A DNA stretch of 64,000 nt from Dietzia sp. B32 (lineage in GTDB: Bacteria; Actinomycetota; Actinomycetes; Mycobacteriales; Mycobacteriaceae). A program made the position numbers and the translations under genes. The stretch is taken from the NCBI RefSeq assembly GCF_024732245.1, contig NZ_CP093845.1, positions 3,110,272 to 3,174,271 of the forward strand, given 5' to 3'. Below are positions 54,584 to 63,092 of this stretch, in pieces (positions within the stretch are counted from its first letter, which is position 1; the number at the start of each line of letters is the position of its first letter). The notes under the pieces were generated by a model. It was not told where the DNA came from and did no database searches. It was given only the letters and a program-made list of their open reading frames with translations.

Positions 54584-54623
54584 CGAGATCCCGGGACATC
54601 GTTTCCGATATCCCGGGATCTCG
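54584..54623 (-). terminator. Terminator of tRNA-Ala
   Basis: CGAGATCCCGGGA and TCCCGGGATCTCG form a perfect 13-bp stem with a 14-nt loop, just beyond the tRNA 3' end. Confidence 0.8.
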
Positions 54624-54630
54624 TCCTCGG

Positions 54631-54703
54631 TGGAGCTAAGGGGACTCGAACCCCTGACCCCCACACTGCCAGTGTGGTGCGCTACCAGCTGCGCCATAGC
54701 CCC
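54631..54703 (-). tRNA. tRNA-Ala (anticodon GGC)
   Basis: The acceptor GGGGCTA pairs with TAGCTCC (one G-U) with discriminator A. The anticodon stem CCACA/TGTGG holds CTGGCAG. The T arm is AGGGG-TTCGAGT-CCCCT. CCA is not encoded. Confidence 0.95.
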
Positions 54704-54780
54704 GTATCCATTTGTCCGCCGCTCACCTCTCGGTCACCGGCCCGACCTAAGTTACACCACCACTGTTCGGGCATCCAAAT

Positions 54781-54818
54781 CGGCCCCGGCCCCGCCGTGA
54801 AGGGCGGGGCCGGGGCCG
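54781..54818 (-). terminator. Terminator of the DsbA-like gene
   Basis: CGGCCCCGGCCCCGCC and GGCGGGGCCGGGGCCG form a 16-bp perfect stem with a 6-nt loop, 43 bp after the stop. It has no T-run. Confidence 0.75.
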
Positions 54819-54860
54819 GGAGTCCGCACCGGCACGACGGCCGGGCACCTCTGGGACGGA

Positions 54861-55598
54861 CTACGCGATGATGTCCTGGAGCCACGCGGCGTTGCCGATC
54901 TCGACGACCTCGCCCTCGTACGCGACCGTCGGGGTGGACACCCGATCGGTGATCTCGCGGATGGTCTTCTGGGCGTTGTCCGCACTGTCCGAGGCCTTGT
55001 CCATGCCACCGTTGGACTCGACGTTGCCGATGCACTCGACCGTGTCCGCGTTCGCACCGGCCGCCTCGGCGGTGCTCGCGAGCTCGCGGGCCGAGCGGTC
55101 GCCGCCGCCCTCACCCGGCTGCTCGGCGAAGAACGCGTTCTTGACGTCGAAGAACACGGGCAGGGAGTCCTTGGCCGCGACACACTGGACGGCCGCCAGG
55201 GCGCGCGTGGAGTACTCCCCGGAACCGGACTGGCCGTTGAGGAAGTTCAGCGTGTGGAACTCGACCCGCAGGTCCCCGGCCTCCACGGCCTCGGAGATCG
55301 ACTCGCCGTACTGCGCCTCGAACGAGCCGCACGCGGGACACATGTAGTCCTCCCAGATCTGCACGGTGGGCGCGTCCTCGGGGCCGACGACGACGACGCC
55401 GGTCTCGGTGATGTCGATCAGCTCGTCGCTGGTCTCGCCGAACGTGATGGGGTTGGCCTCGCCACCCCGCTGCGCCATCCAGACGACCCCGCCGAGGACC
55501 ACGACGGCGATCGCGATGAGCGCGACGACGGTGATGATCATCCCGTTGTTGGATTTGGTCTGGAGCACCTTGGTGTTCTTGTTGGGCTTGGCGTTCAC
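54861..55598 (-). CDS. DsbA-family thioredoxin-like membrane-anchored protein
   Basis: The protein has 245 residues. One N-terminal transmembrane anchor (about 20-43, 'MIITVVALIAIAVVVLGGVVWM') precedes an extracytoplasmic DsbA/thioredoxin-4 domain. 'VQIWEDYMCPACGSFEAQYGE' has the CPAC active site near residue 88. 'FHTLNFLNG' and 'VSTPTVAYEGEVVEI' (cis-Pro loop) follow. Additional Cys in 'AAVQCVAAKD' and 'TVECIGNVE' may form a structural disulfide. It probably oxidises or isomerises disulfides in secreted proteins. The start is GTG with a distant AAAGG; the exact start is uncertain. Confidence 0.88.
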   Translation of the reverse strand: MNAKPNKNTKVLQTKSNNGMIITVVALIAIAVVVLGGVVWMAQRGGEANPITFGETSDELIDITETGVVVVGPEDAPTVQIWEDYMCPACGSFEAQYGESISEAVEAGDLRVEFHTLNFLNGQSGSGEYSTRALAAVQCVAAKDSLPVFFDVKNAFFAEQPGEGGGDRSARELASTAEAAGANADTVECIGNVESNGGMDKASDSADNAQKTIREITDRVSTPTVAYEGEVVEIGNAAWLQDIIA

Positions 55599-55747
55599 GT
55601 GTACGCGGGCCTTTCTCTACTGGGAGACCGTCGACCTCTCGCGGGTGACCGGCACTACGCCAGAGGGTACCGAAGCTGCGGAGGAGACCCCGCGTGCGCA
55701 CCGCTCGGGTTCTAGCGGCTTGGGTTCTAGCGGTCGTCGCAAATGCA

Positions 55748-55781
55748 CCACACCCCCGGTCGGTGTCGACCGGGGGTGTGG
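55748..55781 (-). terminator. Terminator of ssrA
   Basis: CCACACCCCCGGTCG-acac-CGACCGGGGGTGTGG is a perfect 15-bp stem on the minus strand, followed by a short T-containing tail (TGCATTT). Confidence 0.85.
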
Positions 55782-55787
55782 CCCGAA

Positions 55788-56161
55788 TGGTGGAGCTGCC
55801 GGGAATTGAACCCGGGTCCTCCGCAGCATCGGCAGGGCTTCTCCGTGCGCAGTCCGCGTTGGCCTCTACTCGGATCTCGCCCTCATGCGGACATGTCGGC
55901 GATGACGATCCCAGTCACTGTGTGATGTCCCGACCCACCCCGTGACCGGGTGAGCCGGTGATCTCTCTAGATGATGCCGGTGACCGGGGCGAGAGCGACC
56001 CCGGGCCGACAGACTACGGGCTCGCTATCAGGCAGCGAGGGCGTAGTCGCGCTGATTGGTATCGGCGCGTAATTGGTTGCCACGACGCTTACGGTGGTCT
56101 CTGGCCTGCACCGGCACGCTTCCCCTGCGTCAACTCACGTAGTCGAAACCAAGTCAGCCCC
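55788..56161 (-). ncRNA. ssrA: Transfer-messenger RNA (tmRNA)
   Basis: The tRNA-like ends pair: GGGGCTG with CAGCTCC, followed by an encoded ACCA, and the T loop reads GGTTCAATTCC. The tag frame (56066-56028, minus) encodes ADTNQRDYALAA and a stop, close to the mycobacterial tag ADSHQRDYALAA. The C-terminal ALAA is the ClpXP/ClpCP degradation signal. The length of 374 nt is normal for one-piece tmRNA. With SmpB, encoded 1 kb upstream, it rescues stalled ribosomes. Encoded CCA is unusual among the RNA genes here; none of the five tRNAs has it. Confidence 0.97.
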
Positions 56162-56195
56162 GTCAGGACCGCCGACTTCCGTCGACGGACTCCCC

Positions 56196-56201
56196 ACACT
56201 A
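56196..56201 (-). promoter_or_regulatory. Candidate -10 box (TAGTGT) of ssrA
   Basis: TAGTGT on the minus strand lies 35 bp before the mature 5' end, leaving a short leader of about 28 nt for RNase P. Confidence 0.45.
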
Positions 56202-56246
56202 CCCCGGCGGCACACCGCCCGCCAGGGTGATCCCGCTCTCCGTAGC

Positions 56247-57095
56247 TCAGCCGAGCGCGAGCAGGACAATCGCCGCCCCGGCCAGGGCGAGACCGGCCGT
56301 CTGCACCGTCCGCATCCTCTCGCCGCCGTGCGTGATCGCCAGCGCCACCGTGCAGGCGGGGTACAGGGCGGCGATCACGCTGACCAGGGAGAGCATCCCC
56401 GCCTGGGAGGCGAAGTAGAACGCCCCGTTGGCCACGGCGTCGAAGACGGCGATCACCACGCCGATGGCGAGCAGACGACGAGGGAACCGGAATGACTCGC
56501 GGGCCGCGACGGCGGCGGTGAGCAGCATCGCCGTCGCCCCGATGCGCGAGGCCGCGACCGGCCACAGGCCCTGACCGGCCGGAACCTGCGCCAAGAGTAC
56601 GAAGAACGCGGCGAACGCCAGCCCCGAGAAGACCGTGAGCGCGAGCAACCGCCGGGTGAGCCGACCGTGCTGTGCGGACGAGCCGTCCCGGCCCTCCATC
56701 GACACCAACACGGTCGCCACGAGGGCGAGCGCCATGCCGGCCGTCGCCCCGGCCCCGGGCCGCTCCCCCGCGGCCAGCCCGAACGTCAGCGGTATGGCCG
56801 CCGCCAGGACCGCCGTGATCGGCGAGATCACGCTCATCGGCCCACGGGACAGGGCCAGGTAGAACGTCCACACCGCGATGCCCGAGGCCACCCCGGAGGC
56901 CAGACCCCATCCGAGACCGACAGGTGTCGGCGAGCCACCGGCGAGGAGGGCCGCCCCTCCCACCATGAGGATCGACAGCGGGTAGGAGACGCTGACCACG
57001 CGCAGCACCCGGGCGCGGCGGGAGGCCACGCCGCCGAGGTAGTCGCTGATGCCGTACGCCACCGCCGATGTCGACGCCAGCGCGACCGGCATCAT
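56247..57095 (-). CDS. EamA/DMT-family permease
   Basis: The 282-residue protein has ten transmembrane segments in two EamA halves, for example 'GISDYLGGVASRRARVLRVVSVSYP' and 'WTFYLALSRGPMSVISPITAVLAAAIPLTFGL'. The second half is 'NGAFYFASQAGMLSLVSVIAALYPACTVALA'. Such proteins export or import amino acids, nucleosides or other small metabolites; the substrate is unknown. The ATG overlaps the smpB stop (ATGA), so it is co-transcribed with smpB. This is an unexpected passenger between smpB and ssrA. Confidence 0.87.
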   Translation of the reverse strand: MMPVALASTSAVAYGISDYLGGVASRRARVLRVVSVSYPLSILMVGGAALLAGGSPTPVGLGWGLASGVASGIAVWTFYLALSRGPMSVISPITAVLAAAIPLTFGLAAGERPGAGATAGMALALVATVLVSMEGRDGSSAQHGRLTRRLLALTVFSGLAFAAFFVLLAQVPAGQGLWPVAASRIGATAMLLTAAVAARESFRFPRRLLAIGVVIAVFDAVANGAFYFASQAGMLSLVSVIAALYPACTVALAITHGGERMRTVQTAGLALAGAAIVLLALG

Positions 57096-57601
57096 GCCCG
57101 CATGCCCTTGATCTTCCTGCCGAGTTCACGCACGGCCTCGCGCTCGGCCGTCCGGCGGGCGAGGTCCTGGCGTTTGTCGTGGGCCTGCTTGCCGCGGGCG
57201 ACGGCCAGCTCGACCTTCACGCGGCCGTTCACGAAGTAGAGCGACAACGGGACGAGGGTGGCGTTGCCGTCACGTACCTTGCCCATGAGCGAGTCGATCT
57301 CGCGGCGGTGCAGCAGGAGTTTCCGGGCGCGCTTCGGGGCGTGGTTGGTCCAGCTCCCGTGCGAGTACTCGGGGATGTGGAGCCCGCGGAGCCACACCTC
57401 GCCGTCGTCGACCGTCGCGAACGCGTCGACCAGCGAGGTCTTGCCCTCGCGCATGCTCTTGATCTCGGTGCCCACCAGCGCGATGCCGGCCTCGTGGGTG
57501 TCCAGGATCTGATAGTCGTGCCGGGCCTTGCGGTTGCTCGCGACGATGCTCCCGTCGGAACCGAGGGACGACGCACCCTTCTTCTTGTTCTTCTTGGCCA
57601 C
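57092..57601 (-). CDS. smpB: SsrA-binding protein SmpB
   Basis: The 169-residue protein has 'IVASNRKARHDYQILDTHEAGIALVGTEIKSMREGKTSL'-type OB-fold sequence. It then has 'LRGLHIPEYSHGSWTNHAPKRARKLLLHRREID' and a basic C-terminal tail 'GKQAHDKRQDLARRTAERE'. It binds the tRNA-like part of tmRNA and the mRNA channel of the ribosome. AGGAGG lies nine bases before the GTG start. A Lys-rich N-terminal extension (KKNKKKGASS) is slightly longer than usual. The ftsE-ftsX-smpB order is conserved in mycobacteria. Confidence 0.97.
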   Translation of the reverse strand: MAKKNKKKGASSLGSDGSIVASNRKARHDYQILDTHEAGIALVGTEIKSMREGKTSLVDAFATVDDGEVWLRGLHIPEYSHGSWTNHAPKRARKLLLHRREIDSLMGKVRDGNATLVPLSLYFVNGRVKVELAVARGKQAHDKRQDLARRTAEREAVRELGRKIKGMRA

Positions 57602-57673
57602 GTCGGTTCACCTCCTCGTCATCGTGCCCGTGCCGCCGTTCTACAGCCCCCAGAGTCTAGATGGACGGGGCGT

Positions 57674-58576
57674 TCAGTGCCGAACCGTGAGCCTCAGGGT
57701 GATCCAGGCTGTCAGCGCGGAGACCACCGCGCCGGCCACGACGAGCCCGGGCGCGAGCAGGAGGATGTCCGAGGTGGTGATCCGCTCGACCAGGTTCGCT
57801 CGGTAGGCCTCGACCAACACCCTGTCGAGGAAGACGTTCTTGGCCACCAGGAGCCCGCCCACCGCCAGGAGGGCGCCCGTCACCGCCGCGATCACCGCCT
57901 CCAGCACGAACGGCAGTTCCGTGTACCAGCGACTCGCTCCGACCAGTCGCATGATCCCCAGGGCAGTCCGCCGGGTGAACGCCGCGATCTGGGTCATGTT
58001 GGCGATGAGCAGGACGGTGGCCAGCAACTGGACGACCGCTATCGCGAAGGCCGCGTTGCGGACCCCGTCGAGGACCGAGAAGACCCGCTCGACCAGTTCG
58101 CCCTGCCCCTGGACGATCTCGATCCCCGCCACCTCGGCCAGGTCCTGCGCCACCACCTCGGCCCGGGTGGGATCGGTCAGCGTGAGGGTGAACCGTGAGC
58201 CGAGGGCATCCGGCGAGGTGGACTCCACCAACACCGGGTCGGTCGACGCGAAGAGCTCGACGAACTCGGCGTATGTCTCCCGGGGGTTCTTGTACTCCAC
58301 CGATGCCACGCCCGGCGTCGCCTCGAGCTGCTCGCGGATCTCACCGCACTCCCCCGTGCAGTCGGGATCCGACGTCGAGATGGAACGGTCCACGTAGACG
58401 CGGAACTCGTTGAGGTAGTCGTACTTGGCCTGGCTCGCGGACGCGGTCATGGCCACGAGCAGTCCCGCCCCCAGCATGCCCAGTGCCACCGCGGTGGTGA
58501 TGATCATCGCCAGCGTCATGGACAGGTTGCGGCGCAGTCCCTGCGCGACCTCGGACGCGATGAACGGAGCAGCCAT
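57674..58576 (-). CDS. ftsX: Cell division protein FtsX
   Basis: The 300-residue permease has four transmembrane segments: one at about 22-45, then three in the last 120 residues ('AIAVVQLLATVLLIANMTQIAAF', 'VIAAVTGALLAVGGLLV', 'LLLAPGLVVAGAVVSALTAWI'). A large extracytoplasmic loop in between carries two Cys ('DPDCTGECGEI') that form a disulfide in mycobacterial FtsX. With FtsE it activates the peptidoglycan hydrolase RipC in mycobacteria. The ATG overlaps the ftsE stop by one base (TGATG). Confidence 0.96.
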   Translation of the reverse strand: MAAPFIASEVAQGLRRNLSMTLAMIITTAVALGMLGAGLLVAMTASASQAKYDYLNEFRVYVDRSISTSDPDCTGECGEIREQLEATPGVASVEYKNPRETYAEFVELFASTDPVLVESTSPDALGSRFTLTLTDPTRAEVVAQDLAEVAGIEIVQGQGELVERVFSVLDGVRNAAFAIAVVQLLATVLLIANMTQIAAFTRRTALGIMRLVGASRWYTELPFVLEAVIAAVTGALLAVGGLLVAKNVFLDRVLVEAYRANLVERITTSDILLLAPGLVVAGAVVSALTAWITLRLTVRH

Positions 58577-59265
58577 CAGCGGTCCACCCCGTAGGTCCCG
58601 CGGGCGTCGTCTCGCACGACCGCGCCGTCCACCAACTCCACGACGCGGCGCCGTGAGCGGTCCACGATGTGCCGGTCGTGGGTGGCCATGAGCACCGTCG
58701 TCCCCGTCCTGTTGATCCGGTCGAGCAGGAGCATGATGTCCTCGCTGGTCTCGGGGTCGAGGTTGCCCGTGGGCTCGTCCGCGAGCAGCAGCACCGGACG
58801 GTTGACGAACGCCCGCGCGATCGCGACCCGCTGCTGCTCCCCGCCGGAGAGTTCGTGCGGCCGGCGATCGGCCTTACCGCCCAGCCCGACCATGTCGAGC
58901 GTCTCCGGCACGACCTTGTCGATCGTGCGCCGCGACTTGCCGATCACCTGCAGGGCGAAGGCGACGTTCTCCGCGACCGTCTTGTTCTCCAACAGCCGGA
59001 AGTCCTGGAACACGCACCCGAGGGTGCGCCGCAGCGCGGGGACGTCGGAGCCCTTCATTCGTGTGAGATCGTGTCCTGCCACCGTGAGATCGCCCGAATC
59101 CGGCCGGTCTTCACGGAGGACGAGCCGGAGAAACGTCGACTTGCCCGATCCGGACGCCCCGATGAGGAACGCGAACTCGCCGTCACCGATCTCCACGCTC
59201 ACGTCGGCCAGCGCCGGACGCGTCGAGGACGGGTATGACTTCGTCACACGAGTAGCACTGATCAC
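58576..59265 (-). CDS. ftsE: Cell division ATP-binding protein FtsE
   Basis: The 229-residue ABC ATPase has Walker A '[19 protein letters not shown]', the Q-loop 'CVFQDFRLL', signature '[20 protein letters not shown]' and Walker B '[16 protein letters not shown]'. It drives FtsX at the division site. The GTG start is preceded by TAGGCT ending six bases upstream, a leaderless arrangement that begins the ftsE-ftsX transcript. Confidence 0.97.
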   Translation of the reverse strand: MISATRVTKSYPSSTRPALADVSVEIGDGEFAFLIGASGSGKSTFLRLVLREDRPDSGDLTVAGHDLTRMKGSDVPALRRTLGCVFQDFRLLENKTVAENVAFALQVIGKSRRTIDKVVPETLDMVGLGGKADRRPHELSGGEQQRVAIARAFVNRPVLLLADEPTGNLDPETSEDIMLLLDRINRTGTTVLMATHDRHIVDRSRRRVVELVDGAVVRDDARGTYGVDR

Positions 59266-59271
59266 AGTAGT

Positions 59272-59277
59272 AGCCTA
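59272..59277 (-). promoter_or_regulatory. Candidate -10 box (TAGGCT) for leaderless ftsE
   Basis: On the minus strand TAGGCT is followed by six bases and then the GTG start of ftsE. No Shine-Dalgarno sequence is visible. Confidence 0.55.
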
Positions 59278-59350
59278 GCGCCACACGGGAACCATGAGGG
59301 CGGGCGCGGTCACTCCGCGGGTCGGACGGCGATCGAACCCGTCCGCAGGA

Positions 59351-59995
59351 CTACCCCTCGAGTGCGCCCCCGTCGGGCACCGCGGTCTCTCCGGCCTCCG
59401 GAGCCTCCTGTCGCCCCTGCGGCTGCGACTGCTGGTCGGGCTCCTGCTGCGGCAACCGGGTCTGCGGCGTCTGCTGCGGCGCGGGCTGCTGCTGTGGGGT
59501 CTGCCGGACTGTGCCACCGAACCGCCCGTCGGACCCCGGGCTCGACGTGGCGGTTCCCTCCGGAACGGACGTCCCCGTGGTGAGCGAGTCCGTTTCCGAG
59601 GGTTCGGTCGCCGACGTGGAGGTCGGATCGGTGGTCTCGGTGGCCGACTCGGTGGGGGCGGACGTCTGCTCGTCGGGCACTGCCGGCGCGCTGGTCGGCG
59701 GTGGGGCGGGTGGGCCGAAGGCGACCACGGGCTCATCGCGGACGAGGAGATACAGCGCCCCCGCCAGGACGAACGCCCCCAGAAGGATCGCGGTGGTCCG
59801 CGACATCCTGAAGAACTCCCCGAGCAGCGCGAGGAACCTCGGCTTCGGGCGCCGCGAGGGCGCATCCGGCGGGGGCGTCCCCCCCAGGCCGAGCGGATCG
59901 GGCAGGTCGCTGGTCGGGTCGTCGTCGCGGATCACCGGGGCCCCCGCGGGTGTGGCGCCGGCCCCGGTGGTGTCGTCCTCCCTGTGTCGGGCCAT
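59351..59995 (-). CDS. Single-pass membrane protein with Ser/Thr/Pro/Gln-rich extracytoplasmic tail
   Basis: The protein has 214 residues. The cytoplasmic part (about 1-65) is polar. One transmembrane helix is at about 66-86 ('TTAILLGAFVLAGALYLLV'). The outer part is low complexity: Ser/Thr/Glu/Pro to about 165, then Gln/Pro runs such as 'QTPQQQPAPQQTPQ'. It has no known function. A Pro-rich protein (Rv3103c) occupies the same place between mscS-like and ftsE genes in M. tuberculosis, so position is conserved more than sequence. The ATG overlaps the mscS stop (TGATG). Confidence 0.8.
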   Translation of the reverse strand: MARHREDDTTGAGATPAGAPVIRDDDPTSDLPDPLGLGGTPPPDAPSRRPKPRFLALLGEFFRMSRTTAILLGAFVLAGALYLLVRDEPVVAFGPPAPPPTSAPAVPDEQTSAPTESATETTDPTSTSATEPSETDSLTTGTSVPEGTATSSPGSDGRFGGTVRQTPQQQPAPQQTPQTRLPQQEPDQQSQPQGRQEAPEAGETAVPDGGALEG

Positions 59996-60891
59996 CAGAC
60001 GCTCCCCTCTCCGGTCTGGGGGCGCAGCATCCCCGCGCGGATCGCGGCCAGCGCCTCGGGCTCGAGGACGATGCCCTCCTGCCGGAAGCGGCGCAGGATC
60101 ACGGCGCGCATCCGGCGCCCCACCTCCCACTGCATCCCCGGCTGGGTGCGGGCGAGCAGCCGGATCACGGTCTGCTCGAGCTTGATCGACTGCACACCCA
60201 TGACCGACGGCTCGTCGAGCACGTACTCACCCACCCGATCGTCGTGGACGATGTCGCGACAGACCTCGGCGAGCACCTCGTGCGCCTTGTCCATGTCGGC
60301 GTTGTTGGGTACGGGGACGTCGATGATCGCCCGGGCCCAGTCCTGGGACTGGTTGATGGCGGTGACGATCTGGCCGTTGGGGACGATGACCGCCTCCCCG
60401 TCCAGGGTGCGAAGCCGGGTGACGCGGAGCGTGACGTCCTCGATCGTCCCGGCCGCGACGCCGGTCGCGGTGGTGAGTTCGACGATGTCGCCGTAGCCGT
60501 ACTGCCGCTCGGCCAGCACGAAGAAACCGGCGAGGAAGTCCTGGACGATCTTCTGGGCACCGAAGCCCAGCGCCGCACCCAGCACGGTCGCCGGCGCCAC
60601 CAGCGTGACGAGGTTGACGCCGAAACGCAGCAGGACCTGGATGCCGAACAGGATGTACAGCATTCCCACCGCGACGTAGGAGATGACCTGGACCAGTGAG
60701 TGGAGGTGCTTGGACTCCTCGGACCACAGTTCCTTGTCGGCGTTCCGCGCGTCGATCCGACCGGTCCACATCCGGGCGACCTTGCCGATCATCCGGGTCA
60801 ACAGGGCGGCGCCCAGGACGAGGAGCAGGACCTCCAGGCCGTCGTTTCGCAGCCAGGTCAGTATCCCGTCGAAGTTGGTCGCAAGTGTCAC
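59995..60891 (-). CDS. mscS: Small-conductance mechanosensitive channel (MscS family)
   Basis: The protein has 298 residues. Three hydrophobic segments precede the pore helix '[37 protein letters not shown]', with the Gly/Ala pattern and the conserved start of the beta domain. '[24 protein letters not shown]' is the vestibule hallmark of MscS. It opens on membrane tension during osmotic downshock. The GTG start overlaps the prfB stop (GTGA). It forms a run with prfB upstream and the Pro/Gln-rich protein downstream. Confidence 0.94.
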   Translation of the reverse strand: MTLATNFDGILTWLRNDGLEVLLLVLGAALLTRMIGKVARMWTGRIDARNADKELWSEESKHLHSLVQVISYVAVGMLYILFGIQVLLRFGVNLVTLVAPATVLGAALGFGAQKIVQDFLAGFFVLAERQYGYGDIVELTTATGVAAGTIEDVTLRVTRLRTLDGEAVIVPNGQIVTAINQSQDWARAIIDVPVPNNADMDKAHEVLAEVCRDIVHDDRVGEYVLDEPSVMGVQSIKLEQTVIRLLARTQPGMQWEVGRRMRAVILRRFRQEGIVLEPEALAAIRAGMLRPQTGEGSV

Positions 60892-61997
60892 TCGGCGTGT
60901 GCCCCCTCCCGCATCCGCCACCGGATGCCGGCTTCGATGAACCCGTCGATGTCACCGTCGAGGACCGCCGACGGGTTGTTCACCTCGTACTCGGTGCGCA
61001 GGTCCTTGACCATCTGGTACGGGTGCAGGACGTAGGAGCGCATCTGGTTGCCCCACGAGGCGTTGCCGCCGGCACCGAGGGCGTCCATGGCGGCCCGCTC
61101 CTCCTGCCGCTTGCGCTCGAGTAGCTTGGCCTGCAGCACCTTCATGGCCGCGACCTTGTTCTGCAGCTGGGACTTCTCGTTCTGACACGTCACCACGATC
61201 CCGGTCGGGACGTGGGTGAGGCGGACGGCGGAGTCCGTGGTGTTGACGGACTGACCACCCGGGCCGGAGGAGCGGTAGACGTCCACCCGGACCTCGTTCT
61301 CCGGCACCTCGATGGAGTCGACGGTCTCCACGACGGGCAGGACCTCGACCTCCGCGAACGAGGTCTGACGGCGCCCCTGGTTGTCGAACGGGGAGATCCG
61401 TACCAGCCGGTGCGCGCCCTGCTCGACGGACAGGGTCCCGTACATGTACGGGTCCTTGACTACGAAGGTGGCGGACTTGATTCCGGCTTCCTCCGCGTAC
61501 GAGGTGTCGTACACCTCGACCTTGTGGCCGGCCTTCTCGGCCCACCGGATGTACATACGCATGAGCATCTCGGCGAAATCCGCGGCATCGACGCCACCGG
61601 CGCCGGCGCGGATGTTGACCACGGCGTCACGCTGGTCGTACTCGCCGCTGAGCATCGTCTTGACCTCGATGGCCTCGACGTCCTCACGGAGGCTGGCGCG
61701 CTCGGTGTCCGCCTCCTCCACGGCGCCGTCGCCCTCCTCCTCCGCCAGCTCGTACATCAGTGGCAGGTCCTCGATACGCTGCCGCAGTTCGCGGCAGCGG
61801 CGCAGGTCGGCCTGGATGTAGGACAGCTCGCTGGTGACCTGCTGCGCCCGGTCCTGGTCGTTCCACAGGTCCGGGTCGGCGGCCATCTGCTCGAGCTCGT
61901 CGACGCGGCGGGCGAGCTCCTCGATGTCGAGGACCTTCTCGACCGTGGTCATGGTCGCGTCGAGGGCTGAGATGTCGGCGGAAACGTCAGGGTGCAC
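60888..61997 (-). CDS. prfB: Peptide chain release factor 2
   Basis: The 369-residue RF2 has a helical N-domain and the stop-codon tripeptide in '[17 protein letters not shown]' (SPF, reading UGA/UAA). The GGQ motif is in '[20 protein letters not shown]'. The frame is continuous: there is no in-frame UGA near codon 26 as in the autoregulatory frameshift of E. coli. The start is a GTG ('[13 protein letters not shown]'), matching the mycobacterial N-terminus; a TAGAGT box ends eight bases upstream. Confidence 0.97.
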   Translation of the reverse strand: MHPDVSADISALDATMTTVEKVLDIEELARRVDELEQMAADPDLWNDQDRAQQVTSELSYIQADLRRCRELRQRIEDLPLMYELAEEEGDGAVEEADTERASLREDVEAIEVKTMLSGEYDQRDAVVNIRAGAGGVDAADFAEMLMRMYIRWAEKAGHKVEVYDTSYAEEAGIKSATFVVKDPYMYGTLSVEQGAHRLVRISPFDNQGRRQTSFAEVEVLPVVETVDSIEVPENEVRVDVYRSSGPGGQSVNTTDSAVRLTHVPTGIVVTCQNEKSQLQNKVAAMKVLQAKLLERKRQEERAAMDALGAGGNASWGNQMRSYVLHPYQMVKDLRTEYEVNNPSAVLDGDIDGFIEAGIRWRMREGAHAE

Positions 61998-62169
61998 GGT
62001 ATCCAACTCTACGCGGCCCGCCCGCCTCCCACCGTTCGCCCACCCGTCCCCCACACGTGGCCTGGCGCACCTCCGGCCGTCGCGCGCCGGGGTAGCGTCG
62101 GATGCCGCGGACCCGCCACCGCCCCGTGGTCAGCGGGCCGCGACGCCCACGTGGAGGAAGTGAACGTCC

Positions 62170-62973
62170 ATGGACACCCGCCACCCTGGTCACCCGCTCG
62201 AGAAGCCCATCGCGGAGATGACCGACGTCGATCTCGCCGCCCGCCTCGTCGTCGACGCCGGGACCCTGGCCCGACGCCTACGCGAGGACGGCCTCGACGT
62301 CCGGCGCAAGACCTCGATCTCCGATGTCGTCACCGAGGCCGACGACGCCGCGGAGCGACACATCACCGCGCTCCTGGCCGCCCACCGCCCGGCCGACGGC
62401 ATCCTGGGCGAGGAGGGCACCCTCGTCTCCGGCGATTCCGAGCGGCGATGGGTCGTGGACCCCGTCGACGGCACCTTCAACTTCATCTCCGGCTCCGACT
62501 ACTGGTGCTCGGCGGTCGCGGTCACCGACGGCGACGATCACCTGCTCGGGGCGGTCCACCGACCCGTCACCGGGGAGACCTTCGTCGGCGGATCGGACGT
62601 GCCCACGCGCCGCAACGGGGTCCCCGTCGCCCGGTTGACCCCCGGGGACCTGGCGGCCGGCAGCCTCGCCACCTACCTCCACCCCCCCTTCTTCGACGAC
62701 CCACATCTGGCCGAGCCCTTCCACCGGGTCAGTCGTGGCGCTGCGACCATCCGGATGCTCGGGTCCGGATCCGTGGACCTGGCGTCCGTCGCGTGTGGGA
62801 TCCACACGGTCTGGTGCCAGCACTCCTGCCCCGAATGGGACTGGCTCCCCGGCCGCGCGCTCGTCGAGGGGGCGGGCGGGGTGTGCGCGACCGTCGAGGT
62901 GAACGGCTACGACTGGTTCGTGGCCGGCCGCCCCGGCGCGGTCGAGCAGGCGGTCGACCTCCTGCGCGGCTGA
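62170..62973 (+). CDS. hisN: Histidinol-phosphatase / inositol monophosphatase family (HisN-like)
   Basis: The 267-residue phosphatase has 'SDVVTEADDAAERHI' (metal Asp/Glu), 'GILGEEGTLVSG', 'RWVVDPVDGTFNFISGSDYWC' (D-P-x-D-G-T) and 'EWDWLPGRALVEGAGG' (W-D). The M. tuberculosis homologue Rv3137, similarly placed after prfB and before fadE24, is histidinol-phosphate phosphatase. An inositol-phosphatase activity is the alternative. GGAGG is 12 bases before the chosen ATG, so an upstream GTG or the internal ATG at 62218 are possible starts. Confidence 0.85.
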   Translation: MDTRHPGHPLEKPIAEMTDVDLAARLVVDAGTLARRLREDGLDVRRKTSISDVVTEADDAAERHITALLAAHRPADGILGEEGTLVSGDSERRWVVDPVDGTFNFISGSDYWCSAVAVTDGDDHLLGAVHRPVTGETFVGGSDVPTRRNGVPVARLTPGDLAAGSLATYLHPPFFDDPHLAEPFHRVSRGAATIRMLGSGSVDLASVACGIHTVWCQHSCPEWDWLPGRALVEGAGGVCATVEVNGYDWFVAGRPGAVEQAVDLLRG

Positions 62974-62994
62974 CACGCGCCCGCCCGGTGACGA

Positions 62995-63004
62995 GAACAT
63001 GTTC
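62995..63004. promoter_or_regulatory. Palindrome GAACATGTTC upstream of the acyl-CoA dehydrogenase gene
   Basis: A perfect 10-bp palindrome contains the AACNNGTT core used by KstR-type regulators but lacks the outer T/A bases of that consensus. Its meaning is uncertain. Confidence 0.3.
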
Positions 63005-63027
63005 GGGAAAGGTCTGGCGCTCGGAAC

Positions 63028-63043
63028 TTACTCCGAAGTAAGG
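63028..63043. promoter_or_regulatory. Candidate operator CTTACT-ccga-AGTAAG
   Basis: A 6+6 perfect dyad with a 4-bp spacer overlaps a TAAGGT -10-like box (63040-63045) about 50 bp before the start of the acyl-CoA dehydrogenase gene. The form fits a TetR-family repressor of fatty acid degradation. Confidence 0.5.
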
Positions 63044-63092
63044 TGGCGGGGACAGCACCGTCCACCGTCCGTCACGAGAACAGCTGGTGATG

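Noticed and set aside
60888-61997. Programmed +1 frameshift in prfB
   Set aside because: The frame is open from the GTG start to the end, without an internal TGA or a CUUUGAC-like slip site.
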